A DNA stretch of 64,000 bases, taken from Haberlea rhodopensis. Taxonomy: Eukaryota; Streptophyta; Magnoliopsida; Lamiales; Gesneriaceae. The stretch is taken from assembly GCA_907163345.1 (NCBI GenBank), contig CAJQUN010000061.1, positions 2,294,001 through 2,358,000 on the forward strand, given 5' to 3'. How positions within the stretch are numbered: position 1 is the stretch's first letter; each line of letters begins with the position of its first letter. The position numbers were made by a program, and so were the translations under genes. The notes under the pieces were generated by a model, which was not told where the DNA came from, did not search any database, and worked only from the letters and a program-made list of their open reading frames with translations. This document shows, piece after piece, positions 11,443 through 22,300 of the stretch.

Positions 11443-13261
11443 ATGAAGCACCTAGTGAGAGAAAATCTGAGAGGTAAGGCAAAAATACTCCCCAACCCTA
11501 ACCCTAATCGGCGCTCCCAGCAGCACCCTCAACCGCATTTCCCGACCCATTCCGAGCGCGAGCGAGCCTACCCTAGCCACCATGCTACTTCGATTGAGTA
11601 TGGTACACACGACAACTATCAGCCATCAAAAACGACGCATCAAATCAATCCAAGGAGCAGTATTCCAGATTACCAGAGGCGATTCCATGAAGATACAATC
11701 CCTTTCTTCTTCACTAATTTCCCCGAGGATTGGCACACTTCGGAAAGAAGACGTTCCAAAAGGTAGGCGATGTCCGTGAAGTGTTTGTACCTTCAAAGCG
11801 TGATATCAGAGGAAAGAAATTTGGATTTGTCAGATTTAAGGGCGACATGAATGCAAGCAGGCTGGAGGCAGATTTGAATCAAATATGGATTGGGTCATAC
11901 AAAATAAGAGCAAATAGAGCAAGATTCGGTAGAGCCTCATCGAAGGTCAATATTGACAGGAAGCCTAATCTATTACCAGAAGGTAAATTGGGCAACTTCA
12001 ATGGCAAATCGTATGCAGCTGTTATCCAAGGCAACAACAATACCAAGCAAGCAATGTGTCAAATATTGATCCCCTACCAGGACCCGTATTGCATTTCCAC
12101 ACAAGAAAAGAAGAAAGGGAATGGATCGAGGGTTGTATACTGGGAAAACTCCATAAACCAGAGGATAGATTGAGTGCCCAACAAGACCTCACTCTTAACG
12201 GATATGGAAACGCCAGAATTATACCTCTTGGCGGACCTATGGTCATCATTTATGCAGACAATAAGCAAATCCTTCAGGATCTATTAACAGAGGAAAACGA
12301 CTGGTTGGGGTTGTGATTTAACGAAATGTGCATCGGGAATGAGTCAAAGACCAATTACCCTAGGGAAGTTTGGGTTAATTGCGAGGGAGTGCCAGTCCAC
12401 GCATGGAATTTGAGATTCTTCAGTTGGCTAGCAGGTACTATGGGCAAGCTATTAACAGTGAGCGAGGAAACTTTAAACAAAGAAAGTATGGATTGTGGAA
12501 GATTCCTGATATCGACACATTCCTTGGCCTTTATCAACAAAGTAATCAGAATCAATATTGATGGTACTGCTGTTGATATTCGAGTAATGGAGGAAATCAA
12601 CAATCATATTCTTCAAAACTCTGAGGCGGAGATAACGGACCGTAAGGGCCGTTTCAACCATCATTGGGATATACTGAACTCTCCATCGACGCAATCTTAT
12701 TCGTCAAATGAAGTGATACAGGAAACAATTTGGCAAGAAGAAGAATTTGAAGTAAACAAGGGCAATGATCAGGGAGATGGAGAATCAGATTCATTTACCA
12801 TGAAACCAGTAATGGAAGCTAGGGATACGGCTGTGAACTTGGGATTACAAGATTTCATAATTAAATCTGAGGACATTCAAGAAGTTACTCGGGGTGTGAT
12901 CTTAGCGAAAGAGCAAATAGAACAAGATGACAGAAGATACTTGGGCTACAAAAGCGTGGAAGGAGAGGAGACCGATACACTCCAGGCAATGACCCCAACG
13001 AAAAGGACTGAGAAGAGCCCAGAGGAAGCTTCCCTAAGGTTCAAAAACACATACCAGAGAATGAGGAACTATGAATCACCCCATCCCACAGTCATTCTTT
13101 GTAGAGGCGTTCCAACAACATCCTATACTGATTTTATATTAAACGGTCAGGTCCAAATGGGAGAGGCAACCGAGTTATGGAACATTGGGAAGCGACTAGG
13201 GATAATAGGCACAGGGAATGACAAGGAAATCATTCAACGATTAATGGAAATGGAAAAATGA
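11443..13261 (+). pseudogene. LINE ORF1 (RRM + DUF4283-like), frameshifted
   Basis: Nucleic-acid-binding chaperone-like protein of plant L1 elements. FFTNFPEDW (~11710) is RNP2-like and KKFGFVRF (~11815) is RNP1, together an RRM. A DUF4283-like region follows with REVWVNCEGVPVHAW (~12365). The reading frame shifts near 11745 and again near 12055, and a TGA at 12314-12316 splits it from the last 311-codon ORF (12326-13261). The distal part is acidic and low in recognisable motifs. The true start is uncertain; the first ATG is 11443. Confidence 0.8.
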
Positions 13262-13326
13262 GATGTGCAAGCTTTTAAAGTGTCGGATATGAGAAATCAA
13301 GAGGTTGGGGATGTCGATGTGATCCA

Positions 13327-16300
13327 ATGAAGATAGTAAGCTTCAATGTTAGAGGCTTAGGGGGGGTAGGGGAAAAAAGGGAGTTGCGATCATTGGTTGT
13401 GACGGAAAATATTGACTTTCTGTGTTTGCAAGAAACCAAGCTGGATCTTATCACCAAGGATTTTTGCAAAACAATTTGGAGGGATGAAGAATTTAACTGG
13501 GTTTATAAAGGAGCTATGGGTGCAGCAGGGGGATTGATATGCATTTGGCGTCACTCAGCATTCGAAATGGTCAGTTGCTGGGGTGAAGATGGACTTCTGG
13601 GAGTTGAAGGTTTGTGGGGAAAGGAAAAAATAAAGTGCAACATCATTAATGTCTACTCCTCAAGCGACATAATATTAAAAAGGGAGCTCTGGGACAAAAT
13701 ACTAAACAGACTCAATGGGGAGGTGGATGCAAAGTGGTGTGTTTGTGGCGATTTCAATGCCATTACAACTAGCAATGAAAGATGTGGCCACAAAGTAATT
13801 ATTCATAACAGAGATACTACGGAATTCGACGATTTCATCAATAGGTCGGGCCTTATGGATCTACCATTGATTGGTAGAAAATACACATGGTATAGACCGG
13901 ATGGCTCATGTGTGAGTCGGTTGGACAGATTTCTTATTTCAGATAATTGGTATCGAGAGTGGCCAAATCTGACTCAATGGGGATTGAAGAGAACTTTCTC
14001 TGATCATTGTGCAATTATGCTTAGAACAAATGAGGCAGATTGGGGACCGAAACCGTTCAGAGTAATTGACTCTTGGTTTGAGCATTCTGAATTCAAGACT
14101 TTTGTAGAGATGGAATGGCAAACCTTTTCTGTACAGGGTTGGGGTGGTTTTAAACTGAAAGAAAAGTTGAAATTGTTGAAGAATAGCCTAAGGAAATGGA
14201 ACAAAGAAGTATTTGGTAGATTGGAGAATAATATCCATATTATCAAAGAAAAAATTCAGGAACGGGATCTGATTTTGGATCAGCGAGACTTAACAGCGGA
14301 AGAAGCGAGCTCACAAAGGTCGGAATTTTTCAATCTTCAAAACCAGATTCGTATAAAAGACACTTTGTTATTTCAAAAAGCAAGAATACGATGGATACAA
14401 AATGGGGATGTAAATTCAAGTTTCTTCCATAGATATGTTAACCGCAGAAGGAAGAGAAACGAACTTGTGGGGCTGAATATTGAGGGGCAATGGATAGATA
14501 CGGTGCAGAGTATCAAGGATGGAGTAAGGAACCATTTCTTGAAGCTTTTCAGTGAGGAAGTATGGGATCGCCCGAAGCTTCATGATATACAATTCCGTCG
14601 AGTAAGGGAATCAGACAATATACTTTTGACAATGAACTTTTCAGAAGAGGAGATCAAAAGGGCGGTATGGAATTGTGACAGTAGAAAGAGTCCCGGACCT
14701 GATGGGTACAATTTGGGATACATCAAGAAATTTTGGGATATTCTCAAACACGATTTCTTGAGGTTTTTTGATGATTTCCATAAGAATGGGAAGCTTGTTA
14801 GAGGCTCCAATCCTTCTTTCATGGTATTAATACCTAAGAAAAACAACCCTAATCTAATTGGGGAGTTTCGGCCTATCGCTCTAATTGGGTATACGTATAA
14901 AGTCTTAGCAAAACTACTAGCTACCATACTTAGCAGGGTGTTACACAGGGTCATCTCAGAATCTCAATCAGCATTTGCGGGGAACAGACATATTCTGGAT
15001 GGAGTGCTGGTGATCAGTGAACTAATTGATGAACTGAAAAAGAAAAGAAAAGTAAAGGTATGATCTTCAAGGTGGATTTTGAGAAGGCTTATGATTCGGT
15101 TAATTGGAGGTTTCTGGATCAGGTGATGGAATTGATGAACTTTGATGTTAAATGGAGAGGTTGGATCATGGAATGTATCTCCACTGCAAAAGTCTCTGTG
15201 TTGATTAACGGAAGTCCGACAATGGAATTTGATCTACATCGTGGGCTCCGTCAGGGTGATCCATTATCCCCGTTCTTGTTTGTAATAGTTGCTGAAGCTA
15301 TGAGTAGAATGATAGACAAAGCAGCAACGCTAAACCTCATTTCACCGATTAAGGTTGGAAGAGAAGATGTTCCGATCTCTCACCTTTAGTTCGCGGATGA
15401 CACCTTATTAGTGGGTGAAGCGTCGAAGGAGTGCAGTTTCTTTCAAGGCTATTTTGCGAAATTATGAATTGATTTCCGGTCTCAAAATTAATTTTCATAA
15501 GAGCAAGCTTATTGGAATTAATGTGGATGTCAGCACCATAGAAGATTTGGCTGGATTCCTCAACTGTCACGTGGGGAACTTACCGTTCAAGTACATTGGC
15601 TTGCCCATTGGGATGAATTCGAGGAGAAGCAGTAGCTGGGAACCAGTAGTTGATAAATTCAGAAAGAGGTTAGCAAGTTGGAAGGATAAAAGTTTGTCTC
15701 TTGCGGGTCACATGGTGCTGATCAATGTGGTGCTCTCTTCTATGCCGATTTACCATTTAACTTTCTTCCGTGCTCCGAGGAGTATATTGGCAAAATTAAA
15801 ATCGCTTCAAATTGCTTTTCTTTGGGGGGAGGGGAGGGGCACAAGAAAATTGCATGGGTGAAATGGAATGATGTATGCAAGTCGAGAATTAAGGGGGGTT
15901 TGGGAGTGAGAAATATGGAACAATTTAATTTGGGCTCTTATGGGGAAATAGGGTTGGGAAATCATTACAGGATCTGATTCATTGTGGTATAGGATCATCA
16001 CTTCAAAGTATGGTCCTATTTCATGGGAGGGAATGACAACTGAGTCGCTAAGAGATACAAAATCATTTTCTTTTTGGTGGAGGGATATTAGGAAGACACT
16101 TTTTAACTCCACAGATTCGTGGTTTGTTCAGGGGTTGATAAAGATCGTGGGTAATGGCCTCAACACGAATTTTTGGAAAGATGTTTGGGCGGGTACGGAG
16201 AGCCTAAAATCCCAGTTTCCGAGATTAGCTTCGATAGCAAGATCTCATGGTTTGTCAGTCAGCCAGATGGGCTTTTTGAGGGAGGGTGCTTGGCATTGGG

Positions 16301-17028
16301 TTTGGGACTGGCGTCGGGGACTGTTTTTGAGGGAGGAAGAGTTATTTAAAGAATTTATGAGTTGCATTGACAGGGTCTCCAGGATTTATGACAAAGAAGA
16401 TGGATGGGAATGGTGTCCCGATAATTCAAAAAAATACTCGGTGGCAACGGCATATTATCTATTACAGGACTCGGTCTCCCCAGAATCTCCACAATCGCTG
16501 TTGTCGGGTGCCTATGAACCCATTTGGAACATCTTTGCCCCGAACAAAGTAATTACCTTGGTTTGGAGGATTTTGAAGGACCGCATTCCATCTAAAGTTA
16601 ATCTAAGGAAAAGGAATATTTCAACGGGAGATGCGCTTAATCTATGTGTATTCTGCAATTCAGCGGAGGAAACATCATCGCACTTGCCTTTCGGTTGTGG
16701 GGAATCATATAAGATATGGATGCAATGCTACAAATGGTTAGGACTCTCTTTAGTGTTACATCAGGGAACTCCACTACATATGTCTCAGCACAGTGGTTTA
16801 TGGAATCAAAAGAAGGGAATTAAAGAATGGATGACGATTTGGCAGACGGTGATTTGGACAATTTGGTTGGAGAGAAATAAAAAAGTGTTCAGAGCTACCG
16901 AGGAAGGGTGTGATAACAGTTTGGAACTTATCAGATTCCGGAGTTGGTTTTGGATTAAAAATTTGAGACAATTTTCTTATTCTCTAACAGATTGGATTAG
17001 GGGACCTTTGTTTTGTTTGCTTAATTAG
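13327..17028 (+). pseudogene. LINE ORF2: endonuclease, reverse transcriptase, zf-RVT; broken
   Basis: The ATG at 13327 starts MKIVSFNVRGLGG. APE-type endonuclease residues are present: QETK (~13430), GDFNAI (~13748) and SDH (~14000). RT follows with FRPIAL (~14870), KVDFEKAYDSVNW (~15070) and RQGDPLSPFLF (~15250). The catalytic FADD at ~15390 is immediately preceded by a TAG where relatives have Gln, a CAG-to-TAG change. A frameshift at ~15058, another just after FADD and two near 15840-15960 break the frame. The C-terminus has a zf-RVT knuckle (CVFC, then H and C, ~16645-16695). Total length matches a complete ORF2. Confidence 0.9.
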
Positions 17029-17132
17029 GTTTATTTTCTAGTTTTTTGGCTCTTACTTTTACTTAGCTAGTTTTGTAACTTTTGGAGTACTCCTAGTACT
17101 CTTTTTAATAAAATTATTTGTCTGATAAAAAA

Positions 17133-17154
17133 AACAATATATGCATACTTAATT
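17133..17154 (+). repeat. LINE target-site duplication, 3' copy
   Basis: Matches 11416-11437 at 21 of 22 positions, directly after the A-tail. Confidence 0.88.
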
Positions 17155-17826
17155 CAATGATTTCTATAATGCAAGAATTTGTAAAAGCAAAAAAAAGATT
17201 TGGTTTTTTTTTTCATACCAAAATCAATGGTTCTTTTGCTACATTTGTATAACTGCCTTTTTGCACTAAAGCCTCAACAAATGTTGATAACTATAGAAGT
17301 CAACGTGTACACAACACAAGCAAATTTGTAGGAAAAACCAATCTTTCAACCACCTCATTACATTGCTTCCGTTATCCTTCATCTTTAATGTTGTTAGTGT
17401 CACTTCTCTGAACTGAAATTTGAAATCGTTAACTGATATTTTGTGGCTTCTTTTTCAAAGATGAAGCTGATATGTCCTTCTGGGATTGGATTTTTTTAAC
17501 AATGAGCAAAATCATGTTTTGAATTTCATCGTCTAGATGGTAAAGATTTGGATTGCCGATGCATGGAAAACTTTCAAGGATCTGAGAATGGAACAAGAAA
17601 GATAGGATCAAGAGATGCAACTTAATCCTGCCCAATCTCGTACCCAGCTCGAAGGCCGGGTCATAGTAAAAAAGGTAGGAGAAGACACGGAGAAGTAACG
17701 GAGCCATATCAGTGTTGAATGGTTTAGTTATCTTTTTGGCGTGCTGAGAAGGACATCCTACAAAAGCTTATATGTCTGTTGAAGAATACTTGATGCATGT
17801 AGGAAAAAAGTTTAGCTTTCTATGAG
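17155..17826. other. Unassigned spacer
   Basis: No recognised gene. A 92-codon minus-strand ORF (17429-17707) has no family motif I know and no upstream gene context. Homopolymer A and T runs occur near 17190-17215. Confidence 0.4.
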
Positions 17827-18048
17827 CACAATTTGTACAGCATCTGGTTGGTATATCTCATCTTCTCGAAGATAATACCTCGATACCACAGCGTAATAGC
17901 CAAAAATCTCCATATACAGCGATCACGTCCTATCCTATGCATCATTTCACAGCAGCAAGATGTGAATAAACAAGATAATAGAAGGAATATTCACAGTGGA
18001 AATGAGTTGTATGCTTATTGCTTAACTATTCTTTTAGACGTATATAAT
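17827..18048. repeat. 222-bp direct repeat, copy 1
   Basis: Nearly identical to 18653-18869, from CACAATTTGTACAGC to GTATATAAT. The two copies bracket a Copia remnant. I recognise no coding content. Confidence 0.85.
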
Positions 18049-18640
18049 ATTAAGAATGTAATATATTTACTTACTTTCTTAACTTGGCTACGCTATATAT
18101 TGCAGGATTTAAAAGTCTTACAGGTGGCTCCTACACCATTATTATTCGACAATCAATCTGCTTTGTACATTGCAGCAAATCCGGTTTTTCACGAGCGTAC
18201 ATTGAAATAGATTGTCACATAGTTCGAGAGGAATTGCAAGCTGGAATGATTAGTCCTTCATATGTTCCTACGCATTTCCAGTTGGCAGATCTCTTTACAA
18301 AAGCCTTGTGGAAGGATCAGTTTGTGGCACTACACAACAAGTTAGGACTTCATGATATTCACTCTCCAATGAGGGGGAGTATTAAGAAATTATTGTAATA
18401 TATTTACTTACTTTCTTTAATGTAAATCAAATCCCACTAAAAGTGGATCACGGCTTCCAGGCCTTAGAAATAGGAGTGATTGTATACTGTATAGAGATAT
18501 ATATATATTTAGCTCTTTGTTTATGAAATAAAAATTGAAAATCATTCTCACATCATCTTGTTTTGACAGTCTTGCTACGTCATTATTCACTTGTTTGTTT
18601 TTGTAATTATCATTATCATAAATTTGTTTAATTCTATGTT
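18049..18640 (+). mobile_element. Gutted Copia remnant (LTR stub + pol tail + 3' LTR)
   Basis: Bases 18049-18082 match the start of the LTR-like sequence at 18378-18418, including GTAATATATTTACTTACTTT. They are fused directly to the last ~300 bp of a Copia pol. Then follow a polypurine tract (ATGAGGGGGAGT, 18369-18380) and an LTR-like tail. Most of the interior is deleted. This differs from the TNT1-like element upstream. Confidence 0.65.
18081..18398 (+). pseudogene. Copia RNase H C-terminal fragment
   Basis: Motifs LTWLRYILQDL, FDNQSALYIAANPVFHERT and then, in another frame, IDCHIVREELQAG and QLADLFTKAL are the end of a plant Copia polyprotein. A small deletion near 18208 shifts the frame between HERT and the following IEIDCH. 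Confidence 0.85.
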
Positions 18641-18941
18641 TTATGCATGAAACACAATTTGTACAGCATCTGGTTGAGTGGTATATCTTATCTTCTCGAA
18701 GATAATACCTCGATACCACAGCGTAATAGCCAAAAATCTCCATACACGTCCTATCCTATGCATCATTTCACAGCAGCAAGATGTGAATAAACAAGATAAT
18801 AGAAGGAATCTTCACAGTGGAAATGAGTTGTATGCTTATTGCTTAACTATTCTGTTAGACGTATATAATGATGATGAAGAGAAGCAAAAGGGAGGGGTGT
18901 GATCATAAATTTGTTTAATTCTATGTTTTATGCATGAAACA
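18615..18941. repeat. 40-bp direct repeats around 222-bp repeat copy 2
   Basis: Bases 18615-18654 recur identically at 18902-18941 (ATCATAAATTTG to GCATGAAACA). Between them lies copy 2 of the larger repeat (18653-18869) and a short purine-rich tail. The arrangement suggests local template-switch or unequal-exchange duplication. Confidence 0.75.
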
Positions 18942-19316
18942 AATGCTATCTAAAGCTAGTTGATTGATTGAAAATCATCAGTGTCAATGTAAGATGATGA
19001 AAATAGTTACCTGGGTTGATGCAGGAACCATATTTAAGCTAGTTTTTTGGCGGATAAAACGAACTCGTCATCAAATCTTATGCTATGAACCCCGCCTTTA
19101 CCCGAGCCCTACTCGTACATTACATTGATTTTATGCCTACAAACAACATGCTGAAACCAAACAAACATTTCAGATTCACAACCAAGATTTGCTACGGGTG
19201 TCGATTTGAACATTGATCCATTGCATTTAACAACCCGAGATACTGGTCAGCAAAGTAGCAAACGAACTCAGATCTTCTGATTCTTTGGTGCAGCAATAAA
19301 CGGGTAATGTTTCAAA
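18942..19316 (-). other. 3' flank / putative 3' UTR of ARF5
   Basis: This lies immediately downstream (minus strand) of the ARF5 stop codon. No canonical AATAAA was found on the minus strand within it, and no other gene was seen. Confidence 0.4.
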
Positions 19317-22300
19317 TCAGTTTGATCCGTTGTTGCCACATCCAGCACCGTAAGTTAAACCGTTAACACCCTGCACCCCAGCCGACTTTAAGAGCTGCAT
19401 TCCCTCTTCTCCCATCTGCTGAACTTCGAGAGGCGACAAGATTCTGATGCATTTTACACAACCAACGAATTCCCTACAATATGTCACGCACTTAAGAATT
19501 TCAAGAAAGAACCAAGTTTAAATAAAGTATTGTAATGAGCTGTTTTGACAGTTTAAGCAAGAATCTCTGTAGGAAATGAGACTTACTCCCATGGATCGTC
19601 CCCCACAAGAAGAACGTCGTTTTCGTAATCTACATACACTAGCTTCCATCCAGAACTGGAGTCATTGAGCAAGTCTTTGAGACTGAACATTTGCTCGATT
19701 TCTGAACGTAGCTCGTCATAGTTTTTAAAACTTGAGACATCGATTGACCTTCCAACAGATCCTGCCTTTTGAATCTATCAAGAAACATTGTATCGTAAAT
19801 GCATTGATTGTGTGTTTTCAAATCTTGCTACTGCTTCGACCTTTCTGTATGAGTATGACCAACAATTTATAATAATTCTGGTGTTGTAAAACTGGCTACC
19901 TTTGTGTAAGTTCGGAATCGTGTGGTCGCCTGCTGCCACGAGGTATGCTGCAAAAGATTGTTGTCATCGAAATCCACATTGCTCGAAGAAGCCCCTCCTG
20001 AGTTGTCTGCATTTTCTTGCAGCGTGACATTCTGAGAATCTGCAAGGCTGGCTGCCGTTATCTGGGATTGGATGTCTTGGTTTGGGCAGAAGTTACTGAC
20101 AAGATAATCAGACAGGTGCTGAAAATCGGCATTCTTTAACACGCAAAAATCATCAAACAATGTGCTCGAAACAGAAGGATCGATTATCGTGCTTCCACTG
20201 TTACTTCCATCGAGATTGAGGCAGCTATATATGTCACTCTGGTTATGGCTCTCATCTGATAAGTCTTTCAGTCCACAAGAACTGTATTGAAGATTATGCA
20301 TGCCTTGACGAGGCAACAGGATGGGAATTTGAGCATGGGAAACAGCTTTTACATCGTTAAAATGAGAATCCCACAAGTGTTGGTCCACAGAATACTGCAT
20401 AGGATAAGCTGTTTCGGATAACGTAGCAGGTAGTTCGGATTTCTCAAACATGGACAATGATTCCGGACACCGGAAAGATCCAGATTGAGGATGCGATTGA
20501 GATATCGGGTTAAATTCAACCTGTTCAAGATATTGAAGATTTGTATTGGCACCAGCAGACTCTTTTGCTTGGCTCAGATCCATTAGCTGAGTTTGAAGAA
20601 CATGCACGCCCCGCGAATGTGTGGTCCATGAACTATTTTGCAAAGCTAATGTGCCGTTATTCTGGTTTGTGACCAGAACATCATTTACGGCAGTTTGTGC
20701 GGGCATCTGGTCTGTAGCAAGTGTAGGTCCTAACTTGGACAACTCAGAACCAGCTCCCCATGTCTGGTTCCCGAGTTTTTTGGGTGATGATCGTTTTCCA
20801 GGTATTAAAATACTAGAGTTTGAGATATTTTGTTGGGTTACAACACTTTGAGGATAGCTTTGTCCTTGTGGAAACACATTTTCTGGAGGGTTCGACTCAG
20901 GTTTCTTGCTTGTTGGGTGAATCAATGACTTTGCTTCTTGTAGTGTATCTTTGACTGTGTTGTCCAACGAAGTGACCAAACCGTGAGGTTTTACAAGCTG
21001 TTTCATTAGTTGCTCGGACCAGAGGCTCGAAATTGAGGGGCATTGAAGTTCCCCTGGTGAAGTATCTGGAACTCTGATGAATGGCCTATATGTCAACATA
21101 TTGCCCCACTCAGGTTGTGCACCTGAGACGAGAAAAGCTATATCTCTTACCACATAGGAAAAACCATGACACATTAGTCATTTCGGAAAGTAGCAAATTA
21201 CCTAAGAAAGCCGAGTGGAATGGACGTTTTAGATTGGCTGTTAGTGATGGATAAATGAAGAGACTTTCAGGAGTCTCCACTTCCCATGGGCTAACTCTAT
21301 TTGGCTTGTCACCGCACCCCGGCTCATCCCACTCAACCTGTCGTTTTAGATAGGTATGGAGTCAAACAATGGCTTAAAATAGTAAAATTTAAGCATCAAG
21401 TTTAATCACCTGAAAACTACGCCACTTCGAGTTGGGCCATCTTAACGGATCAAGATCGCTTATTCCAACAATCGTGCCCATATATCTGTAGAAACAATGG
21501 AAGAACTTCAAAGAACAGAATGGCAGTAGAAAATGTGAAACGGAGCTAGTCATGCTAATATTGCTTGTTTAGTCCAAACAGTATCAACTTTACCTCCTTT
21601 TACTTGATTCTTCGGTTTCAAACATCATACCAAACCTCATACTCACAGAGAGTTGGGAGCCATACACTGCTTTTCGGTACTTGGCCAATGGGATGACGAA
21701 TTCCGAGGGGCAGGCCCTAAAAATTCATCAAATTTTAGAATGATCTACTTGTAATATGTTCATTTCTTGGAAAATGAAAACTTCGTATCTACATCTCAAT
21801 GGAAGCCTCAGGGTCCAATGTATTCAGATTATTTTTTTAAAAAAATGTACTCAGATACCTTGGATTGTAGAAGATCGAAAACGAGCTTCTGTTAGCTGAA
21901 GCATGAGCAGCAGCAGCAAGGATTCCTATGTGCATGCTATCAGCAGACAAAACTGAAGAAGGCAGTGTTGTTTGCTGACGATTAGCACGCCTCACTCCCA
22001 GCAACAATTGCGACTTTTCATCTCTAGATTAAAATTTGGTGATATTTCACCGCATCTGTTAATCTTTTTTTCACCAAGATTTATAATCTAAACTTGTTTT
22101 TGTCCACTGTATTACATTCATCTTGGAATGAATATATACAAAAGATACAACTATGGTATAGTAAAATCAAGTAGTCAGTTCAAGTTTTGTACCTGATAAA
22201 CAAGATGGCGTCACCAGCTCTGAGCCGCTTCGCACCAACAAACATACTCCAACCAGTGGTGAGAAGATGCCGCTTAGGTTGCCCTAAACAAGATGGAAAT

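Larger units (their letters stand above)
11438..17132 (+). mobile_element. Near-full-length L1-type LINE
   Basis: A 5.7-kb non-LTR retrotransposon bounded by 22-bp target duplications (11416-11437, 17133-17154) and ending in a short A-run at ~17127-17134. It carries a short 5' leader, ORF1 with an RNA-recognition motif, and ORF2 with endonuclease, reverse transcriptase and a zinc-binding C-terminus. It looks 5' complete, which is uncommon. Both ORFs now contain frameshifts and stops. Confidence 0.93.

Noticed and set aside
17429..17707. 92-codon minus-strand ORF as a gene
   Set aside because: No recognisable domain, splice context or neighbour; kept only as unassigned spacer.
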